Shown piece by piece: positions 44,933 through 54,137 of a stretch of DNA of 64,000 nucleotides. The notes under the pieces are model-generated. The model did no database searches, was not told where the DNA came from, and saw nothing but the letters and a program-made list of their open reading frames with translations. Numbering within the stretch: position 1 is the stretch's first letter; each line of letters begins with the position of its first letter. The stretch is from assembly GCA_910579105.1 (NCBI GenBank), contig CAJTRT010000005.1:1-64000 (forward strand), read 5' to 3'. A program made the translations under genes and the position numbers. The DNA comes from an uncultured Muribaculaceae bacterium (GTDB lineage Bacteria > Bacteroidota > Bacteroidia > Bacteroidales > Muribaculaceae).

Positions 44933-45925
44933 ATGAAATTCAATTCTAAAATTCGCAGAAACTTACGGTGGAAATACGCGATGCTGATGTTCCTCCTCTC
45001 TCTCGCACTGACACTCATCGCCCTTCCGTGTGTGGCCGCTGAGGCTCCAGACACCCTGATAGTCAACACGACCGACAAGTTATTGATACAGACGGAGGAA
45101 ACTGGCGGCCAAACGCGCGTCGACATCGAGGAATTCGCCGGTCCCGAGGCCGGCGAACCGATCGGTCCCCCCGAGGCCCCTCCCGCGACAGCCGACGCGC
45201 CTCAGCGCCTATGGGCCGACACAATCGCCCTGATTCCCGAAAGGCCGCGCTCTCTTTACCATCTTCCGGCATCCTGGACCCGCTCGGAGCCATATTGGCA
45301 CGGGATGTGGATCAACACCGCCATTCTTTCCGGAGCGTTCATCGGGACGCTGTTCGTGCTCGAAATGCTTCCCGAGGACGCTACGACCTGGAACCGTGCG
45401 GCGCTTCGCAAGGTGCCTTTCTACGAGCGGTGGTACCGCAACGTGTTCAAGCGCGGCCCCGAATGGGACCATGACAACCCGATATTCAACTACGTCCTGC
45501 ATCCATATGCCGGAGCCGCCTATTTCATGGGGGCGAGGACATGCGGTTTCAATTTCTGGCAGTCGATGCTTTACAGCGCCCTCATCTCCACGATCGGATG
45601 GGAATTCGGCATCGAGGCCTGCATGGAGCGGCCGTCCTACCAGGATCTGCTTGTCACCCCGATCATAGGCTCACTGCTTGGGGAGGGCTGTTACCGCGCC
45701 AAACGGTTCATCGTGGATAATGATTACGAGCTGCTCGGCTCGCCGGTGCTCGGCCATATCGTCGCGTTCTTCCTTGATCCGCTTAACGAGGTGATGGGGT
45801 ATTTCAATCCAGGAAAATGCCGCAACCTCGGTCCCGGATGTTTCACTTCGGAACCGCTGCTGATTCCGGCGCCGCTCCCGGGTGAGTCGAAAGCGTTCGG
45901 ATTTCGTCTTTCCGCGACATTCTGA
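44933..45925 (+). CDS. DUF3943-family membrane/envelope protein
   Basis: A 330-residue protein with an N-terminal signal or anchor (about residues 14-37). A proline/acid-rich stretch is at about 65-100 and the DUF3943 region at about 185-265, with N-Y-V-L-H-P-Y-A-G-A-A-Y-F, W-E-F-G-I-E-A, E-R-P-S-Y-Q-D-L and P-I-I-G-S-L-L-G-E. The family is exported and of unknown function. The ATG at 44933 is chosen because it places a basic n-region before the hydrophobic segment. Its stop (45923-45925) lies one base from that of convergent dnaB. Confidence 0.82.
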   Translation: MKFNSKIRRNLRWKYAMLMFLLSLALTLIALPCVAAEAPDTLIVNTTDKLLIQTEETGGQTRVDIEEFAGPEAGEPIGPPEAPPATADAPQRLWADTIALIPERPRSLYHLPASWTRSEPYWHGMWINTAILSGAFIGTLFVLEMLPEDATTWNRAALRKVPFYERWYRNVFKRGPEWDHDNPIFNYVLHPYAGAAYFMGARTCGFNFWQSMLYSALISTIGWEFGIEACMERPSYQDLLVTPIIGSLLGEGCYRAKRFIVDNDYELLGSPVLGHIVAFFLDPLNEVMGYFNPGKCRNLGPGCFTSEPLLIPAPLPGESKAFGFRLSATF

Positions 45926-45926
45926 T

Positions 45927-47489
45927 TCAGAAGGGTACCGCGCCCGTGCCGTCGGAGGATATGTCGGCCGTGCCGCCCGATGGGGCTGACGGACTGAACG
46001 GGTCACCCGCGCCGCCGACACTGCCGCCCCCGTTGAGTCTGGATCCGACAACCTCCTGTGTGGCGATTCTGTTCTCGTCCCAGTTCTGGAACCGGGCGAA
46101 CTGGCTGACAAAGCGCATATCCACGTCATCGACCTTACCAGAACGGTGTTTGGCCACTATGAACTGCGCCAGGCCGCGTATGTCGCGCCCTTCGGCATCC
46201 TCCCCGCTATGCAGATAATACTCCGGACGGTGTATGAAGCACACTATGTCGGCATCCTGCTCTATGGCGCCGGATTCGCGGAGGTCGCTGAGCTGCGGGC
46301 GCTTGCTTTGGCCGTCACCTCGGTTCTCGACCGAGCGGTTAAGCTGCGAAAGCGCTATAATCGGGATATTCAGCTCCTTGGCGAGCTGTTTTAGAGAACG
46401 CGAAATCATGGATACTTCCTGCTCGCGGCTGCCGAACTTCATCCCGGACGCGTTCATCAGCTGCAAGTAGTCGATGATCAGAATCTTCACGTCGTGCTCC
46501 CTTACAAGGCGCCGGGCCTTCGTACGCAACTCGAAAATCGAAAGCGACGGTGTATCGTCGATATAAAGGGGAGCCCCGTACAGGTTTTTAACCCCCGCCA
46601 TGAGCTTGTCCCAGTCGCCTGGCGACAGTTTTCCGCTCTTGATGATTTCGCCCGGAAGCTCGCATACGTTGCTTATCAGGCGGTTCACGAGCTGCAAATT
46701 GCTCATTTCAAGCGAAAATATGGCGACAGGCGTGTTCAGGTTCACGGCCATGTTCTTCGCCATGGAAAGCACGAATGCGGTCTTGCCCATAGCCGGACGG
46801 GCTGCGATGATGATCAGGTCGGAGTTCTGCCAGCCGGAAGTGAGTTTGTCAAGTTCGTGGAACCCGGTTTCAAGTCCGCTGAGGCCGGAGGCTCGGTTCA
46901 TGGCTGCCTCTATCTGGGCGAGCGCCTGGTTGATGACAGGGTCGATCGCCGTAACGTCCTTCTTGACATTGCGTTGGGAAATCTCGAAAAGGCGTCCCTC
47001 GGCTTCCTGCATCAGGTCGTCGACATCGTTGGCCGAATCATAGGCCTTGGCCTCGATCTGGGAAGCGAACGATATGAGTTCGCGCGCCAGGAATTTCTGC
47101 GCCACTATTCGGGCGTGGAAATCGACGTGCGCTCCCGACATCACTCTGGAAGTCAGCTCGGAAATGCGCACAGGGCCGCCGACCGCTTCGAGATCGCCGT
47201 TGGAGCGGAGTTTCTCCGTAACGGTAAGCATGTCGATCGGCTGCTGCGAAGCGCCAAGCTGCTGGACAGCAGTGAAAATCTTCTGATGGGCGGGCTCGTA
47301 GAAACATTCAGGGCGCAGCAGGTCGCACACGGTCGTGTACGCGTCCTTTTCAAGCATCAAGGCTCCGAGTACCGCCTCCTCCACCTCCAGGTCGCGCGGG
47401 GCGATCCTTCCTTCGGAGTCAAGGAGCTTCTGCTGGTTGTCATATGGATTGCCGAACCGGCGGCGGTTGTTCTGATTATCGTTGGGCAT
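45927..47489 (-). CDS. dnaB: Replicative DNA helicase DnaB
   Basis: A 520-residue hexameric helicase that unwinds the replication fork. The N-terminal helical domain (about 25-125) begins with P-R-D-L-E-V-E-E-A-V-L-G-A-L-M, the primase-contact domain. The RecA-type domain has Walker A (A-R-P-A-M-G-K-T) near residue 227 and L-I-I-D-Y-L-Q-L-M as Walker B. There is no intein. The ATG at 47489 follows a TAACTTCG box (47507-47514) by about 17 nt; that box lies in the end of the nucleotidyltransferase gene, so dnaB may have its own promoter. Confidence 0.96.
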   Translation of the reverse strand: MPNDNQNNRRRFGNPYDNQQKLLDSEGRIAPRDLEVEEAVLGALMLEKDAYTTVCDLLRPECFYEPAHQKIFTAVQQLGASQQPIDMLTVTEKLRSNGDLEAVGGPVRISELTSRVMSGAHVDFHARIVAQKFLARELISFASQIEAKAYDSANDVDDLMQEAEGRLFEISQRNVKKDVTAIDPVINQALAQIEAAMNRASGLSGLETGFHELDKLTSGWQNSDLIIIAARPAMGKTAFVLSMAKNMAVNLNTPVAIFSLEMSNLQLVNRLISNVCELPGEIIKSGKLSPGDWDKLMAGVKNLYGAPLYIDDTPSLSIFELRTKARRLVREHDVKILIIDYLQLMNASGMKFGSREQEVSMISRSLKQLAKELNIPIIALSQLNRSVENRGDGQSKRPQLSDLRESGAIEQDADIVCFIHRPEYYLHSGEDAEGRDIRGLAQFIVAKHRSGKVDDVDMRFVSQFARFQNWDENRIATQEVVGSRLNGGGSVGGAGDPFSPSAPSGGTADISSDGTGAVPF

Positions 47490-47511
47490 ATTGTTGTTCT
47501 TTGTCGCGAAG

Positions 47512-48303
47512 TTACATTTTACCGGCCGAGTTGGCAAATTTCGGCATTACCCCGTAGTCGGACGCGAACGACTGTTCCGCCGCCGCGAGCTTTTCGGGAG
47601 TGCCTATGTCATGCCACCGGAACGACTCCGAGGGATGGAACGACTTGACACGTTCCTTTCCGATAACGCTCAGGTAAAATGGTATTATCGAGAACACATC
47701 CCCGGCATTCGCGGCATATGATTCCAATATCGGAAATATTGCCGGACTGATGATGTGAACGCCTCCGAACGCCAGCCGCGACAGACCCGGTGCCGAGGGA
47801 TCAAAGCCTGCCGGACGGCGCTCCCCGTCGTTTATATTCTCCCACCCCCTGAGGTCATCGGCTGAGTCAAAATACAATTGCCTTGACGACGGGCGCGGAA
47901 AAGCCAGCAGAGTGGCGAGCGGATTCTCTGACAAATGCCGGTGAAGCATCTCAACGATATTGAAATCGGTCAGTATGTCGGCGTTGTGAACCACCACCGG
48001 CTCGTCACCGTCAAGGAAACGCCTGGCATGGAGCAGACCGCCACCCGTGTCAAGCAGCGCGCGACTCTCGTCGGAAACCACGATGTCGGCTCCGAAATAA
48101 TCATTCGCTTCCAAATAGGCGGTTATCTGCCCGGGGAAATGATGTGTGTTGACCACTATGCGGGTAATACCGGCGGCCGTCATTTTCTCAATCACGCGGC
48201 GGAGCATCGGTTTCCCTCCTACGGGGGCGAGAGCCTTTGGATGGCTGTCGGTGAAGGGGCGCAGCCTGGAGCCGACGCCTGCCGCGAATATCATTCCTTT
48301 CAT
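47512..48303 (-). CDS. Sugar-phosphate nucleotidyltransferase, MurU-like
   Basis: A 263-residue NTP-transferase. The N-terminal signature M-I-F-A-A-G-V-G-S-R-L-R-P-F-T and H-P-K-A-L-A-P-V-G-G-K-P-M-L binds the nucleotide, and a metal-binding Asp is in V-V-V-H-N-A-D-I-L. MurU makes UDP-MurNAc from MurNAc-1-phosphate in the peptidoglycan-recycling shortcut that bypasses MurA/MurB. A kinase resembling AmgK is encoded 25 bp upstream on the same strand, the same pairing as in Pseudomonas. Mannose-1-phosphate guanylyltransferase relatives are the main alternative. Confidence 0.78.
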   Translation of the reverse strand: MKGMIFAAGVGSRLRPFTDSHPKALAPVGGKPMLRRVIEKMTAAGITRIVVNTHHFPGQITAYLEANDYFGADIVVSDESRALLDTGGGLLHARRFLDGDEPVVVHNADILTDFNIVEMLHRHLSENPLATLLAFPRPSSRQLYFDSADDLRGWENINDGERRPAGFDPSAPGLSRLAFGGVHIISPAIFPILESYAANAGDVFSIIPFYLSVIGKERVKSFHPSESFRWHDIGTPEKLAAAEQSFASDYGVMPKFANSAGKM

Positions 48304-48328
48304 ATCGTTTCAGATTTTCAAGCGGCCT

Positions 48329-49762
48329 CTAAACATTTTTTGGGGAGAGCACTTCATCAATTCCCTGCTCGCGATGCGCGAGACGAATCCTGACACCGTA
48401 ACGCTCATTAAGATGACGCGCCATAGCCTCGGCGCAGTATACAGAGCGATGCCGGCCGCCGGTGCAGCCGAACCACACCGACAGGCTTGTGAAGCCCCGC
48501 TTGACATACCGCCTTACCGAGGCGCCTACCATCGCCTCGGCCTGTGCGAGAAAATCAAATACCTCGCCGTCGTCTTCCAGGAAGCGCCTTACCTCTGCAT
48601 CCCGCCCTGTCAGCTGTCTGTACTGGTCATATCGCCCTGGATTGTGGAGCGCCCGGCAGTCGAACACGAATCCGCCGCCATTGCCGCTCGGGTCTGTCGG
48701 ATAGCCTTTCCTGTACGAGAAACTTCCCACTGTCACGGTCAGCCCGGGTTCTTCCTCATAAGGAGTAAAGCGTCGGCACAGGGAATCGGCAAGTGAATAA
48801 AGATACGGATAATCGTTGGAAAGCTGTGAGAGGATGTCACGCAGGTTCCTTACCCCCCGCGTTATGCTCTCTATGAAATGCTGCTTGCCCTGAATCAGTC
48901 CGCGGAACCCGTAAGCCCCCAGAGTCTGGAGGATGCGGAACAAAGCGAACACGGAAATCTCACGTCGGAACCTTTCAGGACCGATCGCGCCTCCGAGGCG
49001 GTTGGCTTCCCGGATGTAAGCGTCGGCCAGCTCGTCCCTTAGCCGCTGCGGGATATTCGCCTTGGCCTGCCATAAGAGCGATACGAGGTCATACGCCCGC
49101 GGCCCGCGGCGCCCTCCCTGGAAATCTATAAGCCTCAGGCCGTCTCGCGTCACCATTATATTACGGCTCTGAAAGTCGCGGACCATGAAAGTATCCCATT
49201 CTCCCCGGTCTTTTAACAGCCGCGCCGCGAGCCGGTCGAAGTCGTCCTGCAATCTGCCGTCGTCAACTTCGCCTATGGCGGGTTTCAGGAAACAGTATTT
49301 GAAATAATTGAGATCCCAGGACACCATCCTCGCGTCCATTTCCTTGTAGGGGGCGCATACGGAGAAATCGAAACCGTCCCGACCGGCGCCCTGGATTCTG
49401 GCAAGCATCTCAACCGCTTTTTTCAGCAGCGCTTTTTCTTTATCGGAAAACACGCCCGTCTCTCGTCCGTTGGAAATCTCGTCGAACAGAGAAACATCGC
49501 CGAGGTCTTCCTGTATATAGCAGCTGAAATCCGGGGCTGTGGCGATTATGCCTGGCACAGGGAGACGCTTTCGCGATAACGCCGCTCCGATCATACAGAA
49601 CGCGCGGTTCTCGGCATAGTCGTCGCCCTCGGTGCCTATCACACTGCTCCCGTCGGGATTCGTCAGGCGGTAATACCTGCGGTTCGACCCGGCACCCGGA
49701 AGCAGCCTGGATTCCATCGGTTCGCGACCGTAGTTGGATTTATATAGCGCTTTAATATCCAT
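48329..49762 (-). CDS. Fusion of AmgK-like sugar kinase and RapZ C-terminal domain
   Basis: A 477-residue two-domain protein. Residues about 1-320 are an aminoglycoside-phosphotransferase-type kinase: glycine-rich G-A-G-S-N-R-R-Y-Y-R (23-32), catalytic V-R-D-F-Q-S-R-N (Asp196) and metal-binding L-I-D-F-Q-G (Asp213) followed by G-P-R-A-Y-D-L-V-S-L-L, as in AmgK, the MurNAc/GlcNAc anomeric kinase. Residues about 341-465 are a RapZ C-terminal domain, with G-S-F-S-Y, F-V-F-D-C-R, N-P-G, L-T-G-R-D and the invariant C-T-G-G-R-H-R-S (433-440). The RapZ P-loop domain is absent. In E. coli the RapZ C-domain binds glucosamine-6-phosphate. A MurU-like gene follows. Confidence 0.85.
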   Translation of the reverse strand: MDIKALYKSNYGREPMESRLLPGAGSNRRYYRLTNPDGSSVIGTEGDDYAENRAFCMIGAALSRKRLPVPGIIATAPDFSCYIQEDLGDVSLFDEISNGRETGVFSDKEKALLKKAVEMLARIQGAGRDGFDFSVCAPYKEMDARMVSWDLNYFKYCFLKPAIGEVDDGRLQDDFDRLAARLLKDRGEWDTFMVRDFQSRNIMVTRDGLRLIDFQGGRRGPRAYDLVSLLWQAKANIPQRLRDELADAYIREANRLGGAIGPERFRREISVFALFRILQTLGAYGFRGLIQGKQHFIESITRGVRNLRDILSQLSNDYPYLYSLADSLCRRFTPYEEEPGLTVTVGSFSYRKGYPTDPSGNGGGFVFDCRALHNPGRYDQYRQLTGRDAEVRRFLEDDGEVFDFLAQAEAMVGASVRRYVKRGFTSLSVWFGCTGGRHRSVYCAEAMARHLNERYGVRIRLAHREQGIDEVLSPKNV

Positions 49763-49766
49763 TTTT

Positions 49767-50900
49767 TCAAAATATAAGTTCTCTAAGTATGGCGTCAGCC
49801 GTAAGCCAGTTATGTTCCGGAATCCTGACGCGCCCATTGGCAATTTCCAGTCTGCCGCCGACGACAAACGGCCTGGCCGCGTCCAGCAGACGGTTCACTA
49901 CCGGCTCTCCCCAGCGGTTCCCGGCGAACTCTATGCTGAGCCCGGCATCCGTGCGCAGGGAGGTTATAATGTAGTCGTTCAGCCTGTCCGTATCGGATTC
50001 CGCGTCTTGCTCAAAGGCCGTCGCGTTGTTTTCGAGCTTGCGCAGGTATTCCAATATATTAGAGGGATTGAATACGCGCTCGCCCCCAGGTGACAGACTG
50101 TGAGCGGCGCATCCGAGGCCCAGATAGGGGGTGAGATTCCAGTATCCGCTGTTATGCCTTGCCTCGTAGCCTGGCTGGCCGAAAGCGGAAATCTCATAAT
50201 GGCGGTATCCGGCATCCAGGCTCATCTGGCAAAGCACATGGTACATTTCTTCCGCGAGAAAATCGGTCGCCTCCACGACCTCGCCCCGTTGAAGCCGCGC
50301 GTATAACGGAGTCCCGGGTTCGTAGGACAGAAGGTAGGCCGAGAAATGCGGCGGCCGGAAACCGATCAGCTTTTCAAGGTTCGTCTGCCAGTCGCGGAGA
50401 GTCTGCCCCGGAAGCCCGTAAATGAGGTCGGCGCTGTAATTCATTCCCGACTCGGAAAGGACTGCCAACGCTTCTTCCGCCCGTAGGGCGGTATGTCTGC
50501 GGCTCACACATTCCAGTTCGCGGTCGCTGAACGACTGTATCCCGATGCTGACCCGGTTTATCCCCAATCCGCGCACCGCGTCAAGCCATTCACCGGTGAG
50601 GTCTTCGGGATTGGCCTCAATGGTGAACTCTTCAAGCGAGCGCGCGTCTATGCCGCCTTCCTCCAACGCCTCGACAATCTGCCGCAACAGCGGCAAGGGA
50701 AGCGTTGACGGAGTGCCGCCTCCGATGTACACTGTCGAAATGTCGCTTCCGGCAAGCTCGTCGGCGCGCAGGCTCCACTCTGTCCGGAGAGCCGACACGT
50801 ATCGACGCATGAGTGACGCCACCGGCGCTCCGAGCGAGTAGAAGTCGCAATAGGCACACTTGCCGTGGCAGAACGGAATATGAATGTACACACCGGCCAT
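49767..50900 (-). CDS. hemW: Radical SAM heme chaperone HemW
   Basis: A 377-residue radical-SAM protein. The 4Fe-4S motif is C-H-G-K-C-A-Y-C (C-x3-C-x2-C, about residues 10-17), with SAM-binding I-G-G-G-T-P-S and the HemW hallmark H-N-S-G-Y-W. It lacks the fourth cysteine of true coproporphyrinogen oxidase HemN (C-x2-C-x-C), so it is the heme-handling paralogue. The ATG at 50900 shares its A with the stop codon of the nuclease gene (TGATG), implying coupled translation. The kinase-RapZ gene starts 4 bp after its stop. Confidence 0.92.
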   Translation of the reverse strand: MAGVYIHIPFCHGKCAYCDFYSLGAPVASLMRRYVSALRTEWSLRADELAGSDISTVYIGGGTPSTLPLPLLRQIVEALEEGGIDARSLEEFTIEANPEDLTGEWLDAVRGLGINRVSIGIQSFSDRELECVSRRHTALRAEEALAVLSESGMNYSADLIYGLPGQTLRDWQTNLEKLIGFRPPHFSAYLLSYEPGTPLYARLQRGEVVEATDFLAEEMYHVLCQMSLDAGYRHYEISAFGQPGYEARHNSGYWNLTPYLGLGCAAHSLSPGGERVFNPSNILEYLRKLENNATAFEQDAESDTDRLNDYIITSLRTDAGLSIEFAGNRWGEPVVNRLLDAARPFVVGGRLEIANGRVRIPEHNWLTADAILRELIF

Positions 50901-53900
50901 CACAACAATTCTTTCTCCATCTTACGGCAAACCGCGGTAAACTTGCAATACGCGCACTCTTCTTTCTCAGCGCATCTGAACGGCACCGAGGGATCGAAAA
51001 GTTCCTCAAAGACATCAATCAGCCGGTCGTTGACCTCGTCTACGATTTCGTGATAGTCGGCAAGCTCCTCGCGCTTCTTGCCTGTGCCCGCGCGGTTAGA
51101 GGTAGTGACGGGTTTCAGGCCGGATTCAAGGAGTTTGCGAATCTGGTAAATCATCGGCTGCATCGGCTCGTCGTTTCCCTGCAAGCGGGCGTACGCCTGG
51201 CAGTATATCATCAGTTGCAATATCGCTTTCTTGCGTGTCGCCTGCGCGGATTTCGGCTGGTCGAATATTTCGTCAACCGACGTTATCCCGGTATCGTCGC
51301 CCCCGGTCTTGTAGTCTATTATACGGAGCAGGCCGCCGTTGTCAAGACGGTCAACACGGTCTATCGTGCATCTCATATTCACCCCGAACCGGCGGCATCC
51401 GTTCTCCGGACTGTCTGGGGCCGGCGAACCGACGAACTCCATATGCCCCTCGTAAGGGATTTCGCCTCCGAGATATGTGAATGCCCCGAATCCTTTTTCC
51501 AGACGGAACAAGTCGGAAATCTGCCGGGCTATTAGCCGCCCCATCATCGCGCTGCTCGGAGGCAGGAGGGTGTCGTTGTTTTCGCCCAGAAGAAGGTAAT
51601 GCCGGTTTATAGCGCGGGTCACCTCCCTGCTGATCGCGGCCGAATCAGCGCTCATGGCGCTCAAAGCCGCCTCGTCGACATGGCTTCCGCCCGGATGGGC
51701 CAGCCTGCCGTCATAAATCTTCTGGATCGCCTCATGTACGATAGTGCCGTAAGTACCCTCGTCGAGCCATTCAAGGACTTCCCGCTCCTCCCTGTAATCA
51801 GCGATATACGCTAAATAAAACTTCATAGGGCAATCGATGTATGTGTTGACCGACGATGGGGAAAGGAACAAGGGATTCTCCAAAGAACGGAAACGTTCCA
51901 GTTTCTCCATGACCACCGGGGTCTTCCTTTGGATGAGCAAGGCGTCATCAGGGGAGGGGATATTAAACGGGATAAGGTCGCGGGTAAGCCCGGCCGGCCT
52001 GTAAACGCGTTGCAGCTGGTGGAGATAGCGGGACATCTGCCCGCCGCCTCGGCTGCCGGGACGCGTGTCATACAGCAGGAATACCTTGCGCGCCCTTGAG
52101 ATCATCCGGTAGAAATAATACGCGAAAATTCCTTCCTGGTGCTCGATCGTGGAAAGGCCGTAGGCTCTGCGCAGCTGCTCGGGTATAAACGACGGCTGGA
52201 AACGCGTGCGCGGGAAAACCTTCTCGTTCATCGAGGGCAGGATCACGGTTCGGAAATCAAGCGAGCGAGCCTCCAGCACACCCATAATCTGCAACCCACG
52301 CAACGGCCTTCCTTCGAAATTGACCGTCTCGCCGGAAACAAGCCGCTCGATAAGCGAAAAAACAGTAGAGGGGATGAGAGCCTGCCCCGCTGCGTCGAGA
52401 TACTTCGCTGCAAGCTCCTCTATATGGTCGGCGGCAGCGGCATACCGGCGCAGGAACACTCTGTCGACAATCCTGGGCACACTCCCGCTGGCCGAAGCTG
52501 ACAGCGGCGCCCCGTCATCATCGAATTCACACTCCGTCTCGTTTGTTTCCATATCTGTTAGTTTCGAGCTTACAAGCCTGTCAAGCCAGGATAGAATATC
52601 GCGTAGATAAGCGAACACCGCCCCGGCACGGGAGTCGGCCGGTACCGGCGTGAATACCGGGCGCAAATCCTCGAACTCGGGCTGGGCAAAGAGGGAGGCG
52701 CGAATCATTATCAGGTGTGATTCGTTGATATAGCGCATCGCCAGGGAGCACACATCTCCCATGCTATCCCGCAGGACAGGGTGGGAGAGCACGCTTCTTA
52801 CATCCTCGTTGAAAAACGCGTAGCCCCCCTCGCGCTCCCTGCGGCCTCTGAGCTGCAGGCTGACGATGGAACGCGTCAGTCCCCATACAGGTGAGTTGCG
52901 CAGAGGGTAGCCCATTGTGATGTTCAGCGGCTTGATTTCATCAGGAATAGCCGACACCACCGGGAGCACCAGTTTCTCGTCGGGAAGAATCACTGCCGTG
53001 TGGCGCAACGCTTCCGCCGCGTGCAAGGAGTCAGTTTCCAAGTCGAATGGATGCTCCGCCTCCACAAGCCTACCCGCGATCTGCGCCTGGGCGGCTCGCG
53101 AGGGCACGCCTATTATATGGATTTCGGGAAAGCTATCGAGCTGCCCGACGCAGTCATACCGCGACGGAAATTCCCGGACATACTTGTTCATGAACCCGGC
53201 GGCTGAATTGTCGCCGTCGCGGAATACCGGAGAGGCCGCGTCCCAGTAGAAATCGGCCATGGATTCGCCATCCGTCCCGCGCATATCGCGCAACAGGGCG
53301 AAAATACGTTCCTCGGCCTTTGACAGCATAGTGAATCCGACAAAGATGTATCTTGAATGAGGCAGCCTGGCGTGATCGGCGGCTTCAAGGCACTTTATCG
53401 CCGAGACGTATGCCATCGAAGAGGTGCGCAGGCCGCGGGATTCAAGCTCGTTATGAAATTCACCGTACACTTCGTTCATAACCTGCCAGATACGCGTGAA
53501 CCCGCTGACCGCTTTCGAACGCGTCCCCTCGGCTCCGTTATGGATTATGTGGTTCCAGAATTCAGCCACATGGCGCTGCGACGACCGGTCAAGGTTCAGG
53601 AAGCGCTCGGCAGCCTGCCAGTCCTCGGGCTGGAGATAATTCGCCGATATTTCTTTGAGAAGCTCGACATTGCGGAAAACCTCCCTGGGATCGGCAAGGT
53701 ACATATCAACGTCGTTGAAGTCGGAAAGCAGCACGTCCGCCCAGTAGACAAACCTGTTTATGTCTATCTCGGCCGCTATCTCGTCAGAAGCCTCGCCTTT
53801 ATTGAGTGCTTCGGAATGTCTTATAAGCACGCGGCGGTACGCTCGGTAAAGAATCAGTATCTGTTCCAGTCGTTCGGCGGGAATCCCGGGAGCAAGCCCG

Positions 53901-54136
53901 TCGACAAACTCCGTGATCGTAGTCGTTTCCGGCTGTATGGAGGTGGGAGCGAGTTTCCTTTGGAATCCCGCCATGTAGTGCGAGAAAAACGTGGCCGAAC
54001 GCTTGTTGGGGAACACGAAGCAATAGTCGAGCAGCCTCTCCGGCGGTTCCCCGGCATAGGCTCTCGCGATGGCTTGGAGGAACGGCTCTGGATTGGAATT
54101 GATTCCGGAATCGCCTGTCTGTCTGTCGTGCGCCAT
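50900..54136 (-). CDS. PD-(D/E)XK nuclease, AddB-like
   Basis: A 1078-residue protein resembling the AddB subunit of AddAB recombination nucleases. The N-terminus (F-V-F-P-N-K-R-S-A-T-F) occupies the Walker A position but lacks G-x4-G-K-S/T, as in inactive AddB helicase folds. The C-terminal nuclease domain (about residues 780-1078) has the catalytic I-D-Y-K-T-G-G. The Fe-S cluster cysteines are one in Y-I-D-C-P and three in C-A-Y-C-K-F-T-A-V-C. It would process DNA ends for RecA with a separate AddA, not found in this window. Confidence 0.82.
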   Translation of the reverse strand: MAHDRQTGDSGINSNPEPFLQAIARAYAGEPPERLLDYCFVFPNKRSATFFSHYMAGFQRKLAPTSIQPETTTITEFVDGLAPGIPAERLEQILILYRAYRRVLIRHSEALNKGEASDEIAAEIDINRFVYWADVLLSDFNDVDMYLADPREVFRNVELLKEISANYLQPEDWQAAERFLNLDRSSQRHVAEFWNHIIHNGAEGTRSKAVSGFTRIWQVMNEVYGEFHNELESRGLRTSSMAYVSAIKCLEAADHARLPHSRYIFVGFTMLSKAEERIFALLRDMRGTDGESMADFYWDAASPVFRDGDNSAAGFMNKYVREFPSRYDCVGQLDSFPEIHIIGVPSRAAQAQIAGRLVEAEHPFDLETDSLHAAEALRHTAVILPDEKLVLPVVSAIPDEIKPLNITMGYPLRNSPVWGLTRSIVSLQLRGRREREGGYAFFNEDVRSVLSHPVLRDSMGDVCSLAMRYINESHLIMIRASLFAQPEFEDLRPVFTPVPADSRAGAVFAYLRDILSWLDRLVSSKLTDMETNETECEFDDDGAPLSASASGSVPRIVDRVFLRRYAAAADHIEELAAKYLDAAGQALIPSTVFSLIERLVSGETVNFEGRPLRGLQIMGVLEARSLDFRTVILPSMNEKVFPRTRFQPSFIPEQLRRAYGLSTIEHQEGIFAYYFYRMISRARKVFLLYDTRPGSRGGGQMSRYLHQLQRVYRPAGLTRDLIPFNIPSPDDALLIQRKTPVVMEKLERFRSLENPLFLSPSSVNTYIDCPMKFYLAYIADYREEREVLEWLDEGTYGTIVHEAIQKIYDGRLAHPGGSHVDEAALSAMSADSAAISREVTRAINRHYLLLGENNDTLLPPSSAMMGRLIARQISDLFRLEKGFGAFTYLGGEIPYEGHMEFVGSPAPDSPENGCRRFGVNMRCTIDRVDRLDNGGLLRIIDYKTGGDDTGITSVDEIFDQPKSAQATRKKAILQLMIYCQAYARLQGNDEPMQPMIYQIRKLLESGLKPVTTSNRAGTGKKREELADYHEIVDEVNDRLIDVFEELFDPSVPFRCAEKEECAYCKFTAVCRKMEKELL

Positions 54137-54137
54137 G

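Noticed and set aside
46494..47648. 384-codon plus-strand frame opposite dnaB
   Set aside because: Antisense to dnaB; no recognisable motif.
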